A stretch of DNA of 64,000 bases from Gemmatimonadota bacterium (lineage in GTDB: Bacteria > Gemmatimonadota > Gemmatimonadetes > Longimicrobiales > Gaopeijiaceae), in contig JAWKQN010000008.1 of the NCBI GenBank assembly GCA_041390125.1, positions 186,001-250,000 of the forward strand, given 5' to 3'. The notes under the pieces were generated by a model, which saw nothing but the letters and a program-made list of their open reading frames with translations, made no database searches and was not told where the DNA came from. This document shows, one piece after another, positions 41,409 to 50,505 of this stretch. The position numbers and the translations under genes are program-made. Position 1 is the stretch's first letter. The number at the start of each line of letters is the position of its first letter.

Positions 41409-43628
41409 TCAGGCGAGCAGGCGCCAGACCTGCGCCACCAGGAAGCAGACCACGAAGCCCAGGGCGAGCGGCAGCACCGTGGCCAGCGCCGTCCAGCGCT
41501 TGCTGCCCGTCTCCTTGTAGATGGTGTAGATCGTGGTCGAGCAGGGGTTGTGCAGCAGGCTGAACAGCATGAGGCACACGGCCGTCAGCAGCGTCCAGCC
41601 CCCTGCCTGCAGCACGGAGCCCATGGCGTCCGCGGAGTCCAGCTCGAACATCACGCCCGCCCCCGATCCCACGCCGGCCATGCCCGTGGTCAGCACGGTG
41701 AGCATCAGGACGGTCGGGATGACGATCTCGTTGGCGGGGATGGCCACCACGTAGGCCAGCAGGATCACGCCGTTCAGGCCCAGCAGCACACCGAGCGGGT
41801 TCATCCATCCGATCAGGTGCTCCGCGACGCTGGTGCCGCCCACCGTGATGTTGGACGTGAGCCAGATCACGGCCCCCGCGGGAAGCGCGAAGACCACGGC
41901 GCGCCAGAGCACGATCAACGTGCGATCGATGAGCGAGGTGTACAGCGTCTGCAGGATGCGCGGGGGACGATACGGGGGCAGCTCGAGGCTGAACGCGGTG
42001 GCTTCCCCACGTAGCACCGTGCGGGAGAGACCCCACGACGTGAGGAGCATCACACCGATCCCCAGCAGCGCGATCCCGACGACCGCGGCGGCCGAGACGA
42101 TGCCTGCGAGGGCGGGCGGCGCCAGGGCGCCGATGAACAGCGTCGCGATGAGGATCTGCGTGGGCCAACGGCCGTTGCACAAGGAGAAGTTGTTGGTGAG
42201 GATGGCGATGAGGCGCTCGCGTGGGCTGTCGATGATGCGCGTGGCCACCACACCGGCCGCGTTGCAGCCGAAGCCCATGCTCATGGTGAGCGCCTGCTTC
42301 CCGTGCGCCCCCACGCGACGGAAGAGGCCGTCCAGGTTGAACGCGACGCGCGGGAGATACCCGAAGTCCTCCAGCAGCGTGAACAGCGGAAAGAAGATGG
42401 CCATGGGCGGAAGCATCACGCTCACCACCCAGGCCGTCGACAGGTAGAGTCCGTCGAACAGGAAGCCGTTCAGCCACCAGGGCAGCCCGACGCCGGCGCC
42501 CAGGCCCTTCAGCCAGGGATGCACGGTGTCGATCAGCAGCTCTGCGAGCATCGCGGACGGGACATTGGCCCCCGCGATGGTCAGCCAGAACACGACGGCC
42601 AGCATCGCCAGCATGGTGGGAAAGCCGAGCCAGCGGCTCGTGAGCAGCCGGTCGAGCGTCCGATCCAGGTCGAAGCGCGCCTTCTGCAGGCCGCGGGTCT
42701 GGGCCCGCTCGGCGATCTCCTGCGCGGCGCCGTAGGTGCGCTCCATCAGCGCGTCGTGGAAGTCGTGGGGCAGGTCCCAGCGGAGCGCGCGCGCCCGCTC
42801 CAGCACGGCATCGCGCAACGCCGGCGCCGGCGCGTCTTCCGCGCCCGGTGCCCCTTCGATGAGGTGGCCCAGCTCGCCGGAGGCCACCGCCGCCTCGACG
42901 GCTTCATCGGCATTGAGGAGGCGCAGCGCCACCCAGCGCGCGTTGGGGAGCGCCGGATAGGCGTCTTCGATGACGGTGACGAGCGCGGAGATCGCCTCCT
43001 CCACGGCCGGCTGGTGCCGGGCGATGCGATACGGCGCCGTGACGCGCTCCCCGTTGGCCACGGCGACCGCCGTACGGACCAGCTCATCGATCCCGCGGTT
43101 CTCCCGGGCGACGGCGGTGACGACGGGCACGCCGAGCGCCTCGGAGAGGCGGTCGGGATCGATCGCGATCCCGTGGCGCCGGGCCTCGTCCATCAGGTTG
43201 AGGCACACCACCACCCGATCGGTAATCTCCAGGATCTGGAGCACCAGGTTCAGGTTGCGCTCGAGCCGCGTGGCGTCGACGACCACCACGGTGACGTCGG
43301 GCCGACCGAACAGGATGAAGTCGCGCGCGACCTCTTCGTCCACGCTGCCGGCCTGGAGCGAGTAGGTGCCGGGCAGATCGACGATCTTGACGCGCCGATC
43401 CTCGTGCAGGAAGGCGCCCTCCGCCCGCACCACGGTCTTGCCGGGCCAGTTGCCCGTATGCTGGCGCAATCCGGTCAGGGCGTTGAAGACGGTGGTCTTG
43501 CCGGTGTTGGGGTTGCCCGCCAGCGCCACCAGGATGTCCCAGCGGTCGGGCTTGAGGCCCAGACGCACCAGGCTCTGTTCGCGGTGCTCGTGGCAGCCGG
43601 CGCGGGGCTCGGGAACGAGGGTGGCCAT
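41409..43628 (-). CDS. feoB: Ferrous iron transporter B
   Basis: A protein of 739 residues. The N-terminal G-protein domain has the P-loop GNPNTGKT (38-45), G3 DLPGTYSL (84-91) and G4 NLMD (144-147). A helical spacer (150-290) leads to the membrane permease with two Gate domains (CNAAGVVATRIIDSPRERL and GVILLAYVVAIPANEIVIP). It imports Fe2+ through the inner membrane. The start lies 4 bases after the DtxR-type regulator stop, so the two are co-transcribed; the regulator carries two FeoA-like domains in place of separate feoA genes. The N-terminus GCHEH could bind metal. A DtxR-like box lies upstream of the pair. Confidence 0.96.
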   Translation of the reverse strand: MATLVPEPRAGCHEHREQSLVRLGLKPDRWDILVALAGNPNTGKTTVFNALTGLRQHTGNWPGKTVVRAEGAFLHEDRRVKIVDLPGTYSLQAGSVDEEVARDFILFGRPDVTVVVVDATRLERNLNLVLQILEITDRVVVCLNLMDEARRHGIAIDPDRLSEALGVPVVTAVARENRGIDELVRTAVAVANGERVTAPYRIARHQPAVEEAISALVTVIEDAYPALPNARWVALRLLNADEAVEAAVASGELGHLIEGAPGAEDAPAPALRDAVLERARALRWDLPHDFHDALMERTYGAAQEIAERAQTRGLQKARFDLDRTLDRLLTSRWLGFPTMLAMLAVVFWLTIAGANVPSAMLAELLIDTVHPWLKGLGAGVGLPWWLNGFLFDGLYLSTAWVVSVMLPPMAIFFPLFTLLEDFGYLPRVAFNLDGLFRRVGAHGKQALTMSMGFGCNAAGVVATRIIDSPRERLIAILTNNFSLCNGRWPTQILIATLFIGALAPPALAGIVSAAAVVGIALLGIGVMLLTSWGLSRTVLRGEATAFSLELPPYRPPRILQTLYTSLIDRTLIVLWRAVVFALPAGAVIWLTSNITVGGTSVAEHLIGWMNPLGVLLGLNGVILLAYVVAIPANEIVIPTVLMLTVLTTGMAGVGSGAGVMFELDSADAMGSVLQAGGWTLLTAVCLMLFSLLHNPCSTTIYTIYKETGSKRWTALATVLPLALGFVVCFLVAQVWRLLA

Positions 43629-43632
43629 GGCG

Positions 43633-44694
43633 TCACGCGCTCCGGACGGACGGGGTCGCGGCGGGCTCCACCTCCACCCAGCGCGCCTGATCCCGGCGGA
43701 GCGCGATCAGGGCCCCGCGGATCCGGTAGGCGACCGGATCGCCTCCGCTGCTGACGAGCTCCGGCACCACGAGCGTGCCGGCCACCACGCCCAGGTCGAG
43801 CAGTCGGCGCCGTTGGGGCCCCTGGCAGGCGGGGGAGATCCCGGCCACCCGCGCCACCTCGCCGCGCGGCACGTCGGCGAGCGAGCGGCGCGAGCGGGGG
43901 ATGCCCTCCCCCTCCACCAGCGGGCGGACCGTCACATGGCCGGCGACCGAGCGCGGGATCACGCGCTCGCCGAACTCCCCGACCACGCGAACGCCGTGGG
44001 TGCCGCGCTCCTGCACCTCCATCCGGGCCCCGGGCACCAGACCCAGCTCGGTGAGCTGCCGGAAGACCTCCGGCGGCTCGTCCTCCACGTGGGTCACCGC
44101 CACGGCGCTGCCGGGCTCGACGCTGTTGAGCGTCGTGGCCCGGTACGGAGGCAGCGACCCGTCCGGTCGGGGGATCGGATCCCCGTGCGGGTCGTACAGC
44201 GGGTGCCCCAAGCGGGCGGACAGCGCGTCCACCTCGCCGCCCGTCAGCGTATGCTCCGCTTCCTCCGCAACCGTGTGCCAGTCCTCCGGACGCACACCGG
44301 TCCGGTCCGCCAGGTAGCGCTCCCAGAGCCGGTGCGTGCGCAGGATGCGCAGCGCGTACTCGCGTCCCGCCTCGGTGAGGCTCGGCCCCGCGGGATCCAG
44401 GCTCACCAGTCCGCCCTCCGAGAGCCGTTGGAGCGTCGAGGACGCGAGGAGGCGCGTGATCCCGAGGGCGCCCGCCAGCGTGTCGGCGGACGAGGCGACG
44501 CCGCGTCGTTCCGCGGACAGCAGCTGCTTGAGGGCGTCCTCCATGCGAACCCGCTCGCTGGAGCGCAGCGAGCGACGGACGCGCGCCACGACCCCCCTCC
44601 CCGGCCACAGCAGCAATGCGACCAGGAGGGCGACGGCGAAGAACCAGAGCAGCGCGTGCTCGGGGGTGGGAAGCTGGGGGATCGGGTCCTGCAT
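43633..44694 (-). CDS. Membrane-anchored DtxR-type metalloregulator with two FeoA domains
   Basis: A protein of 353 residues. A hydrophobic helix at about 13-30 (HALLWFFAVALLVALLLWPG) precedes a winged HTH (50-105), the DtxR dimerisation/metal region (REYALRILRTHRLWERYL, H121 and E125; EEAEHTLTGGEVDAL, H148) and two FeoA/SH3-like units (about 185-258 and 272-345). Family members repress iron or manganese uptake genes when metal-loaded. Here the regulator precedes feoB by 4 bases and has a DtxR-like box in its upstream region, so metal-dependent autorepression is likely. The N-terminal membrane anchor and the doubled FeoA part are unusual. Start by ATG at 44694. Confidence 0.88.
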   Translation of the reverse strand: MQDPIPQLPTPEHALLWFFAVALLVALLLWPGRGVVARVRRSLRSSERVRMEDALKQLLSAERRGVASSADTLAGALGITRLLASSTLQRLSEGGLVSLDPAGPSLTEAGREYALRILRTHRLWERYLADRTGVRPEDWHTVAEEAEHTLTGGEVDALSARLGHPLYDPHGDPIPRPDGSLPPYRATTLNSVEPGSAVAVTHVEDEPPEVFRQLTELGLVPGARMEVQERGTHGVRVVGEFGERVIPRSVAGHVTVRPLVEGEGIPRSRRSLADVPRGEVARVAGISPACQGPQRRRLLDLGVVAGTLVVPELVSSGGDPVAYRIRGALIALRRDQARWVEVEPAATPSVRSA

Positions 44695-44791
44695 GCCAGG
44701 TCGTATGTCCTTCCGCGCCCCAGCCGCGGAACGGGGACGCACGATGCGCAGCGGGGTGGCGCGGCACCCGCGGGCGGCTGGGAACGCAATG

Positions 44792-44807
44792 TTTAGGCTA
44801 AGCTAAA
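44792..44807 (-). promoter_or_regulatory. DtxR-like operator upstream of the regulator-feoB operon
   Basis: TTTAG (44792-44796) and CTAAA (44803-44807) form inverted arms around GCTAAG. The whole resembles the TTAGGnTAnnCTAA core of DtxR/IdeR boxes and is AT-rich in a GC-rich gap. It lies 98 bases upstream of the regulator start, with copD ending 52 bases further. Confidence 0.6.
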
Positions 44808-44858
44808 ACGACGTACCCCGGGGTTGGAGCGGAGGTTCCCGCGGGACCCACCGCCGAC

Positions 44859-45731
44859 TCAGGGCGGCGCGGTCTGCACCAGCACCGCGGTGAAGGCCAC
44901 CACCACGCCCAGTCCCAGCGTGAGCTCGACGAACATGACGCGCCGGGCATCGACCGCGGCCATCCCCCCGGCCGCGAGGCGGTGGGTCGCTCGCGTCCAG
45001 TTCCACCACCCGAGCGCGGCGACCCCCGCCACCAGAGCGAGCTTGAGGAGGAGGCGCACGCCATACGCCGAACCGGTCAGGGCCCAGAGCCCAGGCACAT
45101 GGAGCCAGGAGGCGTAGAGGCCGGTGGCGACCAGGAGGGCCACGGCGCCGCGGGCCCACGGAGAGAAGACCCGGACCCGGTGGGCGAGCGCGCCATCCGA
45201 TCCGGGAGCCTTCGGGGCGTCGAGGGCCAGCACGGCGGCCAGCCCGCCCATCCACACGCCCGCCGCCCCGACGTGCAGCGCGTCGGCCAGCACGGCCAGG
45301 GTCCGGGCGCCTTCGGTGGCCACCGCGTGGCCGGTCAGACCGGGGAGGAAACAGAGCCCGAGCGTGGCCAGCGTGGCGGTCCCCCACCCCACCCCGCGCC
45401 CCGCCGCCGCGACCGCGAAGCCCGCGGCGGCCAGGAGCGCGGCGAGCCCGCCCCCCGACCAGGTCCGCCCCCAGGCCGTGGAGAGCAGCAGGGCCGCCTC
45501 GGCCCCGAGCGGCGCGAAGGGATCGCGGAAGGCGCTCAGCTGCGCCGCGAAGAGGACGGCCAGCCCCACCCCCACGGCGGCGCTGCCGAAGAGGCCCAGG
45601 CGCGCGGCGGCGCGCCCCGCGGGGGACGCCGAGGGGGCCTCACCCGGGATCAGCCGGAGCCGTCCGAAGACGGCCCCGACCGTCAGGAGGATCCCGAAGA
45701 AGACGAGCGCGCGGCCGGCCGCCGTGCCCAT
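44859..45731 (-). CDS. copD: Copper resistance/uptake membrane protein CopD
   Basis: An inner-membrane protein of 290 residues with about eight hydrophobic helices. The CopD signature is visible in the middle: FLPGLTGHAVATEGARTLA followed by DALHVGAAGVWMGGL, with histidines that would bind copper. CopD works with CopC to move copper into the cytoplasm in several bacteria. It follows copC by 18 bases. With copC, the TonB receptor and MbnP/MbnH upstream on the same strand, it fits an uptake rather than an efflux role; this is inference. Confidence 0.9.
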   Translation of the reverse strand: MGTAAGRALVFFGILLTVGAVFGRLRLIPGEAPSASPAGRAAARLGLFGSAAVGVGLAVLFAAQLSAFRDPFAPLGAEAALLLSTAWGRTWSGGGLAALLAAAGFAVAAAGRGVGWGTATLATLGLCFLPGLTGHAVATEGARTLAVLADALHVGAAGVWMGGLAAVLALDAPKAPGSDGALAHRVRVFSPWARGAVALLVATGLYASWLHVPGLWALTGSAYGVRLLLKLALVAGVAALGWWNWTRATHRLAAGGMAAVDARRVMFVELTLGLGVVVAFTAVLVQTAPP

Positions 45732-45749
45732 CCCGCGCGCTCCTGACGC

Positions 45750-46139
45750 TCAGCGCGCCGGCGCGACCGTGAAGTCGAACTGGTCGCGCACCACGTGGCC
45801 GTCGGGTGACATGGTGCGCCACGCCACCGTATAGGTGCCCGCCGCCAGCGACGCCGGGACCTTGGCCACCTGCACCTTGGCGTCCGAGGCGTCGGGCGCC
45901 ACGTCGCCGAGCGCCACCGCCGCCCCCGCCGCGTCCAGCACGCGGATGGACGTCGCCTTGTCCTGCGGCACCTGGTTGAACCACAGGCGCACCTCCGCCA
46001 CGGCCTGGACCCGCTCGTCCGCCGCGGGCGCCGACTTCACCAGGGCCAGATGCCGCACGTCCGCGGCGCGCGCCGCGCCCAGGCTCCCCAGGAGCGTCAC
46101 CGCCACCGCGATTCCCGTACTCCATCGTCCGAGCTTCAT
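45750..46139 (-). CDS. copC: Periplasmic copper-binding protein CopC
   Basis: A protein of 129 residues: signal peptide (about 1-25, SLGAARA) and a cupredoxin-like CopC domain. The N-terminal HLALVKSAPA (H29) and the C-terminal SPDGHVV (H115) are the usual Cu(II)-site histidines; the typical metal His is the first mature residue, so the cleavage site matters here. The start is fixed by AGGAGG six bases before the ATG. It passes copper to CopD, encoded 18 bases downstream, and follows the TonB receptor gene by 80 bases. Confidence 0.92.
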   Translation of the reverse strand: MKLGRWSTGIAVAVTLLGSLGAARAADVRHLALVKSAPAADERVQAVAEVRLWFNQVPQDKATSIRVLDAAGAAVALGDVAPDASDAKVQVAKVPASLAAGTYTVAWRTMSPDGHVVRDQFDFTVAPAR

Positions 46140-46145
46140 CGTCGT

Positions 46146-46151
46146 CCTCCT
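46146..46151 (-). promoter_or_regulatory. Perfect Shine-Dalgarno of copC
   Basis: AGGAGG on the minus strand, six bases before the ATG at 46139. It selects this start over an ATG 18 bases upstream. Confidence 0.7.
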
Positions 46152-46219
46152 GTTCAAGGCGTAGCTGTCCTACACCGGCGCGGCGACCACCGCACCGGGT
46201 CCCGACCTGCGGTCCTGCC

Positions 46220-48265
46220 TCAACGTGACTGCATGCGCACCTGGGCCCGCAGGCTGCGGGGTGTGCCCGGCGTCACGAACCCCGACGAGCGCAGCTCCAC
46301 GTAGCGCACGTCCGCCACGTTCGCGACCTCGACGTCCAGCACCACGCCCGGTCGCCACTCCCACGACGTGCCCACGTCCAGCACGGAGTAGGGCTTCGTC
46401 TCCACGCCCGCTTCGCCCACCGGGGTGTGCGGTCCGACCACCCTCCAGGTCACCTGGAGCGGAAGCCCCTCCACGATCGGCAGCTCGGCGCGCGTCGCCA
46501 CCAGGTAGCGCGATACGCCCGGCACGCGGTCGTCCCCTGCGGTCGCGATGGTGGCCCCACCCTGATCGAAGACCCCGTGCGGGTGATCCTCGTGCGGATC
46601 CACGTACGTGCCGTGCAAGCGCGCGTGGTTCCAGGTGGCACCGACCTGGAGCAGCGCAGCCTCCCAGGGCCGAATGCCCACCCGGCCTTCGATCCCCTGC
46701 CGCGTGCTCCCGCCGGTCTCCGTGATCTGCAGCGTCACGGGGTCCTGGAGTCGTTCGTTGGAGACGTCCACCCGGAACACCGAGAGATCTGCGTCCACGC
46801 GGGGGCTCCGGTATTCGGCTCCCACCTCGTGCGACCACGCCAGGTAGGGCTTGCGGTCCGGGTCGCCGATGATGCCCACGGGGCTGCGGAAGCCGCGGCT
46901 GCTGCCGGCCTTGAGCGTGAGGCCGGGCCGCCATGCGACCCGCACGCCCATCTTCGGGCTGAACACCGTGCGGGCGGAACGCTCCCACACGGGATCCGGA
47001 TCGAGCCGTGGCAGGCTGCTGTGGGCGAGGTGATCCACGCGGGCGCCGAGGTCGAGCCCCACGCGCTCGCTCAACAGGACGCGCCAACGGGCATAGGCCG
47101 CGGCGGTCCGGTACGTGGCGTCCAGGTCCAGCTCCGTGAGCGTCGTCACGCGCTCCACCGTCGCGGCGTGCTGGTAGGAGACGGCGTCCGCGCGTCCCGA
47201 GACCCCGAGGACGAGATCGCCGCCGGTGCCGGTCCACCCCACCTCCACCTGACCGCCCCCGCCGAGGCGCTCGTCGAACTCGCCGGACTGCAGCAACGCC
47301 CCCACGCCCCCGGCGTTCGTGTGTCCGGGGATGTGCAGGAAGAGCTCGTAGTCGGAGGCCTGTGCCCAGGCGGTGGCCTGCAGCACCCGCGTGCCGCCCA
47401 GCGGCCGCGAGTACCGGCCGTGGACGATGGCGCGCCGGGAACGACCGCCGTCCGTCGGGTCGACCGCCCCGCGCACGTCCTCGGCGTTGAAGGCCGGCAC
47501 CGATACGAAGCCGGGGGAGCTCCACGACGTGCCGTAGAGCGATAGACCCCCCTCCAGCCGGCCGGGACCGAGCCGCCGCCAACCCCGCACGATCCCGTTG
47601 CCCAGGCGATAGTCGGCGTTGCTGCGCCAGCCTTCCTCGCGCTGGAGGCCGGCGCCGACGAGGACGCCACCGTCGTCCCCGCGCCGGCCGAGGATCAGCG
47701 AGCCTTCCGCGTCCCCGAAGCTGGTCGTGCCCAGCGCCGCCTCGACCCCGTCCGCGTCGGCGCGCGTGAAGACCTCCACCACGCCGGCCAACGCGAAGTC
47801 ACCGTACAGGGGGCTCGCTCCTCCGTGGATGAGCCGCATGGAGCTCACCGACTCCGGCAGGAGCAGGTTCCAATCGGCGAAGCCCTCCACGTGACCGTGC
47901 GCAGGCAAGTTGATGGGCACGCCGTCGATGACCAGGAGGACGTCGGAGGAGTGGTCGGACGTGAAGCCGCGCAGCACGATGTTGGACGCGAAGCCGGGAC
48001 CCTGTCCCTGGTCGTGCACGTCCACGCCCGTGATCTGCCGCAGCATCTGATAGGGATTCCGGGCCTGGCTGCTGCGCAGCAGCTCCGGCGCCACGAGGGT
48101 GGCGGCCACGGGCGGCGGCGCCGAGCGCTCGCGCTCGACCGTCACCTGCAAAGGCTCCATCAGGTACACGGTCGTATCCGCCCGGGCGCTGTCGGGCTCC
48201 TGCGCGGACCCCGCGGCCGGGCTCGCCAGCGCGGCCGTCAGGACGAACGGCAGGGCGCGCCTCAT
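46220..48265 (-). CDS. TonB-dependent receptor of the MbnPH copper locus
   Basis: A protein of 681 residues: signal peptide (SPAAGSAQE), TonB-box-like stretch, plug domain (about 45-165: NPYQMLRQITGVDVHDQGQG, NIVLRGFTSDHSSDVLLVID, INLPAHGHVEGFADWN) and barrel ending RSLRAQVRMQSR. The start overlaps the MbnH stop (ATGA), and copC and copD follow, so the transported ligand is most likely copper or a copper chelate; this is inference from context. Receptors of methanobactin operons play a comparable role, but no methanobactin precursor is visible here. A His-containing plug motif parallels that in the receptor at 3-5 kb. Confidence 0.92.
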   Translation of the reverse strand: MRRALPFVLTAALASPAAGSAQEPDSARADTTVYLMEPLQVTVERERSAPPPVAATLVAPELLRSSQARNPYQMLRQITGVDVHDQGQGPGFASNIVLRGFTSDHSSDVLLVIDGVPINLPAHGHVEGFADWNLLLPESVSSMRLIHGGASPLYGDFALAGVVEVFTRADADGVEAALGTTSFGDAEGSLILGRRGDDGGVLVGAGLQREEGWRSNADYRLGNGIVRGWRRLGPGRLEGGLSLYGTSWSSPGFVSVPAFNAEDVRGAVDPTDGGRSRRAIVHGRYSRPLGGTRVLQATAWAQASDYELFLHIPGHTNAGGVGALLQSGEFDERLGGGGQVEVGWTGTGGDLVLGVSGRADAVSYQHAATVERVTTLTELDLDATYRTAAAYARWRVLLSERVGLDLGARVDHLAHSSLPRLDPDPVWERSARTVFSPKMGVRVAWRPGLTLKAGSSRGFRSPVGIIGDPDRKPYLAWSHEVGAEYRSPRVDADLSVFRVDVSNERLQDPVTLQITETGGSTRQGIEGRVGIRPWEAALLQVGATWNHARLHGTYVDPHEDHPHGVFDQGGATIATAGDDRVPGVSRYLVATRAELPIVEGLPLQVTWRVVGPHTPVGEAGVETKPYSVLDVGTSWEWRPGVVLDVEVANVADVRYVELRSSGFVTPGTPRSLRAQVRMQSR

Positions 48266-49473
48266 CGGCCCACTCCCCCGCGTGCCACCCACGGATCGGA
48301 GAAGCGGGGGTCCGATACGAAGTCGGGGTCGGTGAGGGCCCGCAGGTAGGCCTTCAGGCCCGCGCGCTCCTGGTCCGTGAGCGTGAAGCCGTTGACGAAG
48401 CCGCTCTTGTGGGGGTTTGCGCTCCCCACCCCCGCCCAGGGACCGGCCGCGATGGTGCGCCCGCCCGCCGCGTAGTGGTCGATCACCTCGTCCAGCGTGG
48501 CGATGCTACCGTCGTGCATGTAGGGCGCCGTCAGCTCGATGTTGCGCAGCGAAGGCGCCTTGAAGCGGCCCATGTCCTCCAGCCGACCGGTGAACGTGTA
48601 CAGGCCGGTGTTGGGCTCCGGGTACGCGCCGTTGCCATCCAGGTTGTAGAGGCCGGTGTTGTGGAACTCGATCTCCGGCGAGCTCTTCCCTTCGAAGTCG
48701 GACGTGCCGGTGAAGAACAGCCCTCCGTGGCAGTGGAAGCATTCCAGCCGCTCGCTGAAGAACAGCGCCTGCCCCAACTGCGCCTCGGCGGAGAGCGCAC
48801 CCGGCTCGCCCCGGCGCGCCCGATCCACCGGGGCGTTGCCGGAGATGAGCGTGCGCTGGAACGCGGCCAGGGCGCGCGTGATGCTCGCGAGGCTCCAGGG
48901 ATCCGCCTCCGCGGAGAACGCGACCGGGAACAGCCGCTGGTAGAGCGTGTCCGCCCGCAGTCGGTCGAGCAGCTCCGCCTCGCGGCCGCTCATGCCCAGC
49001 TCCACCGGGTCCTCCCCGAACATCGGGATCAGCGCCTGCTGGGCCAGATCCTCGAGCAACGGATTGGCCCACGTCAGCACGGGCTGGTAGCCCACGTTGG
49101 CCAGGGACATCGAGTTGCGCGGGTGGCTCTGACCGGTGGAGCCGACCGCGACCGGTCGGGGATCGGAGAAGGCCAGCGCCTGGTCGTGGCACGACGCGCA
49201 ACTCTGCGTCTGGTTGCCGGATAGACGCGTGTCGTAGAACAGATGCCGTCCGAGCTCCACCTTCTCGGCGGTCATGGGGTTGTCCGCGGGCACGCGCGGC
49301 GCCGGGAACCCGGCGGGCAATCCCCATTCGAAGCTCCCGCCCACCCCCGGATCCGTGAAGAGCGGCCCGAGGGTCTCGTCGCCGCCGCAGGCCCCGAACG
49401 CGGCGGAGCCGAGGGCCGCGGCCAGCGCCGCGACCCTCCACCCCTTCGTCGCGGATGGGATGCTAACGGACAC
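48262..49473 (-). CDS. mbnH: MbnH-type di-heme MauG-like enzyme
   Basis: A protein of 403 residues with a lipoprotein-like signal (SAAFGAC, Cys 29). Two c-type heme motifs, CASCH (92-96) and CFHCH (245-249), define the bacterial di-heme peroxidase/MauG superfamily. HNTGLYNLDGNGAYPEPNTG (271-290) and FKAPSLRNIELTAPYMHDG are characteristic of the MbnH branch. MbnH oxidises a tryptophan of its partner MbnP to kynurenine, creating a copper site. It overlaps mbnP by 11 bases (GTG start at 49473) and the receptor by four. The genetic pairing makes the assignment strong. Confidence 0.93.
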   Translation of the reverse strand: MSVSIPSATKGWRVAALAAALGSAAFGACGGDETLGPLFTDPGVGGSFEWGLPAGFPAPRVPADNPMTAEKVELGRHLFYDTRLSGNQTQSCASCHDQALAFSDPRPVAVGSTGQSHPRNSMSLANVGYQPVLTWANPLLEDLAQQALIPMFGEDPVELGMSGREAELLDRLRADTLYQRLFPVAFSAEADPWSLASITRALAAFQRTLISGNAPVDRARRGEPGALSAEAQLGQALFFSERLECFHCHGGLFFTGTSDFEGKSSPEIEFHNTGLYNLDGNGAYPEPNTGLYTFTGRLEDMGRFKAPSLRNIELTAPYMHDGSIATLDEVIDHYAAGGRTIAAGPWAGVGSANPHKSGFVNGFTLTDQERAGLKAYLRALTDPDFVSDPRFSDPWVARGGVGR

Positions 49474-50326
49474 GGAACAGACGCTGCGTCTGCGCCGCCG
49501 TCCCCTCGTAGGCGAAGCCCAGGGCCGGCATGACCTCGTGGCACTCGGGGTCGTTCGGGAAGGACATGCAGCCCTTCGCGGCGGTGTTGGCCGTCAGATC
49601 ACTGTCCGACAGGATGGCGCCCAGGTCCGCCACGATCTCGTCCGTGGTCCAGTCGAAGCCGTTGAACGTGACCGTCATCCGGTGCTCGTTGGCACAGGAG
49701 GTGGCCGGCGTCACCGGCGAGCCCGTGGGCGTGCACCCGGTGCTCCCCAGGTGCACGAACCACCCGTCCGGCTGCGCCGCCGACGTGTGGTCCATCCGCG
49801 CGAACTTGTAGCCGCCGTTCCACGACCAGAACAACGCCGTCAGATCCAGCGGCGCCTGCGCCGTGGTCTGATCCACGTGGTTCATGGAGAAGGGCACGCC
49901 CAGCGTGAAGCGCACGCCGGTGTACGTGCCCGCGGGCACCTCGCCGCGGATGGTGGTGTTGGTGGCGGCCGTGCCGTTGACGCACGGGCCCGAGCCGTTC
50001 TCGAAGTCCAGGAGCGCCAGGTTCTCCCGCTGCCACAGCCCGTCCTGCTCCAGGCTCAGCGCGACCTCGGCCCCGTTGGAATCGATCAGGGACACGCCGG
50101 AGATGTAGAGCCGGAAATCCGTGGGGGTGATCGTCGTGCCCGAGGCACCGACGTTGGCGAAGCTCGCGCCACAGGTGAACGGCTGCCCGTTCACCTCGGC
50201 GCCGAACTGCAAGGTCACATCGATGGGCCCGGAGGGCGCGGAGGGTTCGTCGTCACAGGCCGCGAAGGCCGCGAACGGCACCAGGAGCGCGGCGGAGGCG
50301 CGGCGCAGGATACGTCGGTTCGTCAT
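49463..50326 (-). CDS. mbnP: MbnP-type copper-binding protein
   Basis: A 287-residue lipoprotein (AFAAC, Cys 24). The MbnP beta-rich domain is recognisable: DVTLQFGAEVNGQPFTCG, DFRLYISGVSLI, VRFTLGVPFSMNHVD, FWSWNGGYKFARMD and GWFVHLGSTGC. Six further cysteines (52, 115, 198, 211, 253, 262) include the family's four-Cys motif. Candidate tryptophans for conversion to kynurenine are W98, W167, W169, W189 and W226; I cannot say which is modified. It would bind copper in the periplasm and hand it to the co-encoded receptor or CopC/CopD. It is the first gene of the overlapping mbnP-mbnH-receptor set. Confidence 0.93.
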   Translation of the reverse strand: MTNRRILRRASAALLVPFAAFAACDDEPSAPSGPIDVTLQFGAEVNGQPFTCGASFANVGASGTTITPTDFRLYISGVSLIDSNGAEVALSLEQDGLWQRENLALLDFENGSGPCVNGTAATNTTIRGEVPAGTYTGVRFTLGVPFSMNHVDQTTAQAPLDLTALFWSWNGGYKFARMDHTSAAQPDGWFVHLGSTGCTPTGSPVTPATSCANEHRMTVTFNGFDWTTDEIVADLGAILSDSDLTANTAAKGCMSFPNDPECHEVMPALGFAYEGTAAQTQRLFRVR

Positions 50327-50505
50327 CGGGTCTCATTCCACCTGAAGCGGATGGGCCGCGCCACCACCGTTGGTGACGAGGGACAGCCGGACAGAGAGCC
50401 GGTGCACGCCCGATGCGCCGCTCCCGCAGGAGGCGGCGTGCGCGATGGCCCCGGGCGCACGGGACGTGCGACCGGAGCGGCGTCAGGACTGGAGCGTGCC
50501 CGGAA

